A DNA stretch of 64,000 nucleotides, from the NCBI GenBank assembly GCA_035606695.1, contig DATNEW010000022.1:18731-82730 (forward strand), written 5' to 3'. The notes under the pieces are model-generated. The model searched no databases and was not told the DNA's origin. It saw only the letters and a program-made list of their open reading frames with translations. Shown here in pieces: positions 58,995-64,000 of this stretch. Made by a program: the position numbers and the translations under genes. The stretch's first letter is position 1, and every line of letters starts with the position of its first letter. This DNA comes from Gemmatimonadaceae bacterium (GTDB taxonomy: Bacteria; Gemmatimonadota; Gemmatimonadetes; Gemmatimonadales; Gemmatimonadaceae).

Positions 58995-59426
58995 GTGACG
59001 AATCCATCATCCGCGGCCGATGCCCAGCCGCTGCACCATGACGTCGAGTTTCGCGTCCGCTACGCCGAGACCGACCGGATGGGGGTCGTCTACCACGCGA
59101 ACTACCTCGTCTGGTGCGAGGTCGGGCGCACCGATTTCATTCGCGCGCGCGGCATGAGCTACGCCGACATCGAGCGGGCTGGCATCGGTCTCGCGGTGTC
59201 GGATTTGTCGGCGCGCTTTCATGGCGCCGCTCGCTACGACGATCTCATTCGGGTCCGTACGACATTGGCTGAAGTGCGCTCGCGCGGCATCACGTTCGAT
59301 TATCTCATCACGCGCGCCGACAGCGGCGAGCGACTCGTGACCGCGCGCACCGCGCTGGTGTCGATCGACACGCAGGGTCGCCTGGTGGCGCTGCCCGGAA
59401 ACGTTCGCGCGCTGTTCGTCCCATGA
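58995..59426 (+). CDS. YbgC-type acyl-CoA thioesterase
   Basis: The 143-residue hot-dog fold protein carries the family signature VRYAETDRMGVVYHANYLVWCEVGRTDFIR (active-site Asp in ETDRMGVVYH, near residue 25). YbgC-type enzymes cleave short acyl-CoA thioesters; many are found with the Tol-Pal system, but tol genes are not seen here. The GTG start at 58995 follows the divergent lpxH by 63 bases. Confidence 0.9.
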   Translation: MTNPSSAADAQPLHHDVEFRVRYAETDRMGVVYHANYLVWCEVGRTDFIRARGMSYADIERAGIGLAVSDLSARFHGAARYDDLIRVRTTLAEVRSRGITFDYLITRADSGERLVTARTALVSIDTQGRLVALPGNVRALFVP

Positions 59427-60076
59427 AACGAGTCGCCATCGGCATTGCATGCGTCGCGTCGACGCTCGGAATCATCGCGTGCGTGCCGCGATTGTCGCCG
59501 CTCGAGGGCGAGGCGCGGCCGGCCGCACGCTTGCCCAAGCCGGCGCTGTCGGGACACCAGCACATCATGTTCAACTGGGAGCTCCAGGATCGCGAGATGT
59601 TGGGCCGCGGGGATGGCGCGGCGCGACTGGCGGCACCGGACAGCGGACGCCTCGACTTTTTTCTCGCCGGCGGATTCGGCGGCGGCGCGGCGGTGCTGAT
59701 TGGCGATTCGCTGCGCTTTCCCGCGTCCGCGATGACCGATCTGGTCAGCCGCATCGTCCCGCCGCCGCCGCTGCTCTGGGCAGCGCTCGGCCGCGTCGCG
59801 TTGCCAAATTTGCCGGACACCGTCATCCGTGTAGAAGGCACGACGATGCGCGCCGACGTGGGTTCGCCAGTGGCGTGGCGGCTGACCTTTCACGGCGACA
59901 CGCTGGTGCGCGCCGAACGCGTGGTCGACGGCCGGGTAGTAGAGTGGGTGGATCGTACCGATCCGGCGCACGTACGTTATCGTAATGAGAGCGCTCGGCG
60001 GTCGCTCACGCTCACGGTCACTCGCACCTCTGAGGTTCCTGGTTTCGATGCGTCGATTTGGCGGTTTGATCGGTAG
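59423..60076 (+). CDS. Hypothetical lipoprotein, possibly LolB/LolA-like
   Basis: The 217-residue protein has a lipobox LGIIAC (Cys about 20). The mature part has LolA/LolB-like features in sequence layout: FNWELQDREMLGRGDGAARLAAPDSGRLDFFLAGG near the start, strands and a Gly/Pro-rich middle, then a second strand set (MRADVGSPVAWRLTFHGDTLVRAERV). The match is weak. It lies between the thioesterase and lptE, an envelope context that fits. It overlaps the thioesterase by four bases and lptE by 29. Confidence 0.65.
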   Translation: MKRVAIGIACVASTLGIIACVPRLSPLEGEARPAARLPKPALSGHQHIMFNWELQDREMLGRGDGAARLAAPDSGRLDFFLAGGFGGGAAVLIGDSLRFPASAMTDLVSRIVPPPPLLWAALGRVALPNLPDTVIRVEGTTMRADVGSPVAWRLTFHGDTLVRAERVVDGRVVEWVDRTDPAHVRYRNESARRSLTLTVTRTSEVPGFDASIWRFDR

Positions 60077-60542
60077 CGCCGCGCTGCTGCTCGCGAGCGG
60101 GTGTTATCACTTCACGGGTGGCGGACTGCCGTCCAACATCCGCACGGTCGCCCTGTCCACGTTCGACAATCAGACCGCGTCGCCCGATCTGCCGAAGGAG
60201 CTGTACGACCAGTTCCACCGCGAGCTGCGTCGTCGATTGGGATTGCGCGACGCGCCAACCGATCGCGCGGACGCGCTCGTGCACGGCGTCATTCAATCGT
60301 ATGACGCCGACGTCCCCGTGGGCTTCAGCGCCGATCCGAATCAGACGCTCACCGCGCGCCGCCGCTTGCAGATCACGATCGAGATCGAAATCGTCGATCA
60401 GTCGAACGGCCACGTGTTGTACGCGAACAAGGGACTGCGAGAGGAAGCCGACTACGACGAGCGCGCCGAACCGCAGGGCCGCACGCAGGCGATCACGAAG
60501 ATCGTGCAGAAAGTGATCGAGGACGTGCAGAGCAATTGGTGA
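60048..60542 (+). CDS. lptE: LPS assembly lipoprotein LptE-like
   Basis: The 164-residue protein has a signal and lipobox (LLLASGC, Cys about 19), then CYHFTGGGLPSNIRTVALSTFDNQTA followed by a DQFHRELRRRLGLR helix, the layout of LptE-type proteins that plug the LptD barrel. The ATG at 60048 is used; a longer frame begins at 59985. It supports an outer membrane with LPS. It overlaps the following gene by four bases. Confidence 0.82.
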   Translation: MRRFGGLIGSAALLLASGCYHFTGGGLPSNIRTVALSTFDNQTASPDLPKELYDQFHRELRRRLGLRDAPTDRADALVHGVIQSYDADVPVGFSADPNQTLTARRRLQITIEIEIVDQSNGHVLYANKGLREEADYDERAEPQGRTQAITKIVQKVIEDVQSNW

Positions 60543-60889
60543 CTCGACGCCGCGGCGCCAGCTCCGTCGGGTGCTTGTTCACCCTCCTCATCGTCGCCGC
60601 GGTGATCTACTTTGGCGTCAACATCGGCGAAGTCTACTGGCGCTACTACGAATTTCAGGACGCCATGCGACAGGAAGTGCGATTCGCCGCGCATAGCCCC
60701 GTCGACAAGATCGTCGCGCGGTTGCGCGCGAGCGCCGATTCGCTCGACCTGCCCGACGACGCTCGGCAGATTTCGGTGCGGCGCAGCAACAGCGACATTC
60801 GCATCGAGGCGGAGTACTACGAGCGCATCGAGCTGCCGATGTACGCGCGCGACGTGCTCTTTCATCCGCACGCCCAGGGGCCGCTTTGA
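60539..60889 (+). CDS. Small membrane protein, DUF4845-like
   Basis: The 116-residue protein has one N-terminal membrane helix (VGCLFTLLIVAAVIYFGVNIG) and a soluble part (SPVDKIVARLRASADSLDLPDDARQISVRRSNSDIRIEAEYYERI), a layout seen in DUF4845-like proteins of unknown role. GTG 60539 overlaps the lptE stop (GTGA); a TTG three bases earlier is also possible. It ends four bases into the next gene. Confidence 0.65.
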   Translation: MTRRRGASSVGCLFTLLIVAAVIYFGVNIGEVYWRYYEFQDAMRQEVRFAAHSPVDKIVARLRASADSLDLPDDARQISVRRSNSDIRIEAEYYERIELPMYARDVLFHPHAQGPL

Positions 60890-61377
60890 GCGATCCACGG
60901 CGCGCCCCGCCGCTCGACAAAATCATGACCTGGGACCGCGCGCGAGCATGGCGCGCGAATGTGCGCGGGCGCGTCGTCCTCACGAACGGCGTGTTCGATC
61001 TGCTGCATCCGGGACACGTCGATCTGCTCCTTGGCGCCGCGAGCCGCGGCGATGCGCTGCTCGTCGCGGTCAACAGCGACGACTCGGTGCGGCGGCTCAA
61101 CAAGGGACCGGAACGGCCGATTCGCAACGCCGCCGAGCGATGCTATGTGCTCGCCGCGCTCGGGATGGTCGACGCGGTCGTTGTCTTCGAGCAGGACACA
61201 CCGTTCGAGCTCGTGAACTGGCTGCGGCCGGATGTGCTGGTGAAGGGCGGCGATTATGATGAATCGACGATCGTCGGCGCGCACGAAGTTCGAAGCTGGG
61301 GCGGCGACGTCGTCGTGATTCCGCTGACTCCCGGACATTCCACCACCGCAACCGTCGAGCGACTTCGTGGCCGCTGA
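60886..61377 (+). CDS. D-glycero-beta-D-manno-heptose 1-phosphate adenylyltransferase (HldE C-terminal type)
   Basis: The 163-residue protein is the nucleotidyltransferase half of HldE/RfaE. It has [19 protein letters not shown] near residue 30 (the HxGH site), [12 protein letters not shown] and the final [19 protein letters not shown]. It makes ADP-heptose for the LPS inner core. The kinase half is not adjacent, so it is encoded separately or elsewhere. It starts at TTG 60886 and overlaps rph by 11 bases. Confidence 0.93.
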   Translation: MSDPRRAPPLDKIMTWDRARAWRANVRGRVVLTNGVFDLLHPGHVDLLLGAASRGDALLVAVNSDDSVRRLNKGPERPIRNAAERCYVLAALGMVDAVVVFEQDTPFELVNWLRPDVLVKGGDYDESTIVGAHEVRSWGGDVVVIPLTPGHSTTATVERLRGR

Positions 61378-62095
61378 AACTGAATCACCGCGCGTGAACC
61401 GTCGAAACGATGAGACGCGTCCGATCACCCTCGAGCGTCATGTGGCGCCGTATGCGGAGGGCTCGTGTCTCGTCTCGTTCGGCGCGACGAAAGTCTTGTG
61501 CACCGCGTCGGTCGAAGAGGGCGTGCCGGGTTGGAAGCGCGGGCGCGGCGAGGGTTGGCTCACGGCCGAATACGCGATGCTCCCGCGCGCGACGAAGACG
61601 CGAACGTCGCGCGAGCGATCGCAGGTCGGCGGCCGCACGCAGGAGATTCAGCGTCTCATTGGCCGCAGCATCCGCGCGATGCTCGACGATTTTCGGTTCG
61701 GCGAGTACACGGTGAAGCTCGACTGCGACGTGCTCGTCGCGGACGGCGGCACACGCACCGCGTCGATCACGGGCGCCTGCGTCGCCGCCGTCGACGCGTT
61801 CGACTGGCTCGTGGAAAGTGGACGATTGCCGACGACCCCGGTGAAGCGCCGCGTCGCGGCGATCAGCGTTGGTGTCATCGGCACGACGCCCCGGCTGGAT
61901 CTCGACTATGAGGAAGATGTGCGGGCCGCGGTGGACATGAACGTCGTGATGAGCAGTGAGGCGCGCTTCGTCGAGGTGCAGGGTACGGGCGAGCACGGCA
62001 CGTTCGATCGTGGGGAGCTCGACCAGCTGCTCGATCTCGCGGTGAAGGGCCTGCACGAGCTCGACGCGGCGCAGCGGCGCGTCCTCGGCGCCTGA
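61367..62095 (+). CDS. rph: Ribonuclease PH
   Basis: The 242-residue phosphorolytic exoribonuclease trims the 3' ends of tRNA precursors. It has [33 protein letters not shown], the phosphate motif RSIRAMLDD and the long conserved [19 protein letters not shown] near residue 125. GTG 61367 overlaps the previous gene; an alternative GTG at 61394 is near the usual start. It pairs with rdgB as in many genomes. Confidence 0.97.
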   Translation: MAAETESPRVNRRNDETRPITLERHVAPYAEGSCLVSFGATKVLCTASVEEGVPGWKRGRGEGWLTAEYAMLPRATKTRTSRERSQVGGRTQEIQRLIGRSIRAMLDDFRFGEYTVKLDCDVLVADGGTRTASITGACVAAVDAFDWLVESGRLPTTPVKRRVAAISVGVIGTTPRLDLDYEEDVRAAVDMNVVMSSEARFVEVQGTGEHGTFDRGELDQLLDLAVKGLHELDAAQRRVLGA

Positions 62096-62131
62096 GGGCT
62101 GTTGCGGGCTGCTGATGCCGGTGAAGGCGGC

Positions 62132-62761
62132 GTGACCCCCCGGATGTCCGTGAGGCGTGTCCTGCTGGCGACACGCAGCGCGGGGAAGCTGCGCGAGCTG
62201 CGGCCGCTCTTCGCGGCGCGCGCGATCGACGTGATCGATCTCTCCCACGCCGGCGTGATGGAGACCGCGGAGGAAGACGCGCTCGAGGTCTTCGACACGT
62301 TCGAGGAGAATGCGCTCGCGAAAGCACGATTCTTTAATAAGAAAACAGGAATGCCGACCGTCGCCGACGATTCCGGGATTGGCGCCGTGGCGTTGGGCGG
62401 CCGACCGGGGGTGCACAGCAAACGGTGGAGTGGCCGCACCGATCTGAGCGGACAGGCGCTGGACGATGAAAACAACCGCCTGCTGCAGGAGGCGTTGCGC
62501 GAGGCCGCGGATCGACGGGCGTACTACGTGTGTGCGGCGGCGTACGTCGACGGGGTCCGGGAGCTGGTCGAGCGGGGTGAGGTGTATGGTTGCATCGTGG
62601 CCGAGGCGCGGGGCAGCGAAGGGTTTGGCTACGATCCGTATTTTTTCGCCGATGAGTTGGGTCGCACGTTTGGCGAGGCGACGCGTGAGGCGAAGGCGCG
62701 TGTGAGTCATCGCGCGCGTGCGTTTGGTGCGTTGCTCGATCGCTTGCCGAGCGAGGGGTAG
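62132..62761 (+). CDS. rdgB: dITP/XTP pyrophosphatase RdgB (HAM1 family)
   Basis: The 209-residue enzyme removes non-canonical purine nucleotides. It has the start LLATRSAGKLREL, ADDSGI near residue 76 and GFGYDPYFF near 165. The GTG at 62132 follows a good ribosome site (aaggcgg, 62124-62130); an ATG at 62144 is the alternative. It is 36 bases after rph. Confidence 0.94.
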   Translation: MTPRMSVRRVLLATRSAGKLRELRPLFAARAIDVIDLSHAGVMETAEEDALEVFDTFEENALAKARFFNKKTGMPTVADDSGIGAVALGGRPGVHSKRWSGRTDLSGQALDDENNRLLQEALREAADRRAYYVCAAAYVDGVRELVERGEVYGCIVAEARGSEGFGYDPYFFADELGRTFGEATREAKARVSHRARAFGALLDRLPSEG

Positions 62762-62857
62762 GCGCGCGTCGTCGCGGCGCGTAAGCTCGCCCGGGGGACG
62801 GGGTTGCGAGCCGACCGGGAGGGCGGCGGACAGGGGATGGGAGCGACCGCGGCCCAG

Positions 62858-62886
62858 TTGCGCTCCGTGTTTGGCCTGGATACATT
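62858..62886 (+). promoter_or_regulatory. Possible sigma70 promoter for the tRNA cluster
   Basis: TTGCGC (62858-62863) and TACATT (62881-62886) are separated by 17 bases, ten bases ahead of tRNA-Pro. Confidence 0.5.
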
Positions 62887-62896
62887 CGAAGGCTCG

Positions 62897-62970
62897 CGGG
62901 GCGTAGCGTAGCCTGGTATCGCGCCTGCTTTGGGAGCAGGAGGTCCCCGGTTCAAATCCGGGCGCCCCGA
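62897..62970 (+). tRNA. tRNA-Pro (UGG anticodon)
   Basis: The cloverleaf has acceptor CGGGGCG/CGCCCCG, an anticodon stem CCTGC/GCAGG around tttggga (anticodon TGG) and a T arm ccggg. The discriminator is A; CCA is not encoded (cct follows). Confidence 0.97.
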
Positions 62971-63063
62971 CCTGCAACGAGCGGCAAAGCGCAGCATCAC
63001 GCGGCGAAGAGCTGCAAAGACCTGCGGTATCCTGTGGGTGCGCGGTGCACCAGTGTGGATGAA

Positions 63064-63140
63064 GCGCCAGTAGCTCAGTTGGATAGAGCAACAGCCTTCT
63101 AAGCTGTGGGTCGGGGGTTCGATTCCCTCCTGGCGCGCCA
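63064..63140 (+). tRNA. tRNA-Arg (UCU anticodon), CCA encoded
   Basis: The acceptor is GCGCCAG/CTGGCGC, the anticodon stem is ACAGC/GCTGT around cttctaa (anticodon TCT), and the 3' CCA is in the DNA. Confidence 0.97.
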
Positions 63141-63224
63141 CAATGCTTTTGGTGGGCGCGCGGTGGTCCTGCGGTGGTCCTTGGGTGTGGGGACCGGCGG
63201 GGAAAAAGGCTGTTTCACTGCTCT

Positions 63225-63297
63225 GGGCCGTTAGCTCAATTGGCAGAGCAAGCGACTCTTAATCGCTAGGTTGTAGGTTCGATTCCTACACGGCCCA
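63225..63297 (+). tRNA. tRNA-Lys (CUU anticodon)
   Basis: The acceptor is GGGCCGT/ACGGCCC, the anticodon stem is AGCGA/TCGCT around ctcttaa (anticodon CTT). The discriminator is A and CCA is not encoded. About 245 bases to the next promoter follow. Confidence 0.97.
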
Positions 63298-63542
63298 CTG
63301 GCTCGATTTCGTAGGGTGTAGTTTGGTGAACTGTGGTGTGGAGTTTGTGTCATCTGCGGGTTGTTTTGCACGGTAGAAGTGTTTACTATTCGGACCCGCC
63401 GCGAATTGGTTCGATGTGATTCGGGCTGAAGGATGTGCGGTGGGTGTTGGGCTGAGTCGGTCTGGCTGAATGGTATGTATGGCTGGGTTTGATTCTGGTG
63501 TGGTGGGTGGGGCGAGCTGAGCGGTGAAAGCGCTTGCATCAC

Positions 63543-63571
63543 TTGACTATGCGTCCTGACTCTTGTATGAT
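63543..63571 (+). promoter_or_regulatory. rRNA operon promoter
   Basis: TTGACT (63543-63548) and TATGAT (63566-63571) are separated by exactly 17 bases, about 200 bases upstream of the 16S gene. No gene lies from 63298 to 63542; that stretch is T/G-rich intergenic sequence. Confidence 0.85.
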
Positions 63572-63610
63572 TAAAGGCTGTCGCTGAATGCGACGCACTG
63601 AAGGTGTAAC

Positions 63611-63628
63611 GCTGTTTGATAATTGAAT
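63611..63628 (+). promoter_or_regulatory. Possible boxA-like element in the rRNA leader
   Basis: gctgtttgataattgaat resembles the boxA stretch of bacterial rRNA leaders (tgctctttaacaatt) bound by the NusB/NusE antitermination complex. It is between the promoter and 16S. Confidence 0.45.
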
Positions 63629-63723
63629 TTGGGAAGAACGGATGTGCGAGGCGAACTCGATGATCCTTGAGCGTTCAGGCGCTTGGGGGGAGAGTTCAGA
63701 CCTGAACATTTCTGTGATTCGGA

Positions 63724-63743
63724 CACGCTGTCTTCACAGCGTG
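63724..63743 (+). other. Hairpin in the 16S leader
   Basis: Perfect arms cacgctgt and acagcgtg around cttc lie about 40 bases ahead of 16S. It may be a processing or leader structure. Confidence 0.55.
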
Positions 63744-63777
63744 GAGACAGCTGTTCGGTAGAGCTATTTCAAATACT

Positions 63778-64000
63778 CCATTGGAGAGTTTGATCCTGGC
63801 TCAGGACGAACGCTGGCGGCGTGCTTAACACATGCAAGTCACGGGGGCTCAGCAATGGGCAACCGGCGAACGGGTGCGTAACACGTGAGCAATCTGCCGA
63901 TGTCTGGGGGATAGCCGGCCCAACGGCCGGGTAATACCGCATACGCTTGCTTTGAGGAGTCTCGAGGCAAGGAAACCTCCGGGGGACATCGAGGAGCTCG
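63778..64000 (+). rRNA. rrs: 16S ribosomal RNA (5' part, cut by window end)
   Basis: The 16S starts at about 63778, eight bases before gagtttgatcctggctcag (63786). It continues with gacgaacgctggcggcgtgc and the aacacatgcaagt stretch, and runs off the window. The start resembles Gemmatimonadota-type 16S, but only 220 bases are available. Confidence 0.97.

Overview
The window is high-GC chromosomal DNA, densely packed with short operons whose genes overlap by 1-4 bases and often start with GTG or TTG. It reads from an unnamed fragment at the left edge into an rRNA operon at the right edge. The gene set points to a diderm bacterium with lipopolysaccharide: lpxH, an lptE-like lipoprotein, a heptose-1-phosphate adenylyltransferase and several lipoproteins. 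It also encodes bacillithiol synthesis (bshA), a CIRCE/HrcA-controlled groESL operon, GatCAB amidotransferase and selenocysteine machinery. The combination, with the start of the 16S gene, suggests Gemmatimonadota; that placement is inference, not a database result.

Layout. 1-438: end of a pseudouridine synthase. 0.6-8.8 kb: a MoxR/DUF58/VWA/BatD ('Bat') operon. 8.9-15.1 kb: mutL-miaA-bshA-uppP-birA-coaX, nearly all overlapping. 15.1-17.3 kb: sigma70 promoter, perfect CIRCE, groES, groEL, terminator. 17.3-24.9 kb: accessory stretch with a secreted S15 peptidase, a decayed ADOP-type permease, a beta-helix/Ig lipoprotein and a divergent SARP-type regulator with possible operator repeats. 24.9-28.7 kb (minus): roadblock, response regulator, sugar-nucleotide enzymes and an MBL hydrolase in one operon. 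28.9-37.5 kb: lipoprotein, serS, histidine kinase, pcrA, gatC-gatA-gatB. 37.5-43.8 kb: envelope and unknown genes, murA with Asp replacing the catalytic Cys, pgeF, S41 protease. 43.9-54.3 kb: rimP-nusA-ylxQ-infB-rbfA-truB-ribF, then a four-copy repeat array and secD-secF. 54.4-62.8 kb: tatD, ridA, selD with an in-frame UGA, tRNA-Sec, murI, lpxH, thioesterase, lipoprotein, lptE, hldE-type gene, rph, rdgB. 62.8-64 kb: tRNA-Pro, tRNA-Arg, tRNA-Lys, rRNA promoter and the first ~220 bases of 16S.

Two themes stand out. First, selD carries an in-frame TGA exactly at its catalytic position and sits directly upstream of tRNA-Sec (UCA anticodon), so the selenium-donor enzyme is itself a selenoprotein and a naive call would lose its active site. 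Second, a family of short REP-like repeats (attccgagcg...gcgagga) recurs between genes. In places it has become functional gene parts: it encodes a signal peptide at 2710 and its GAGGA tail sits where a Shine-Dalgarno is expected ahead of several starts. I did not find a clearly new multi-gene system; the best candidates for follow-up are the roadblock/response-regulator/sugar-nucleotide operon, the SARP control region and the leader terminator before rimP.
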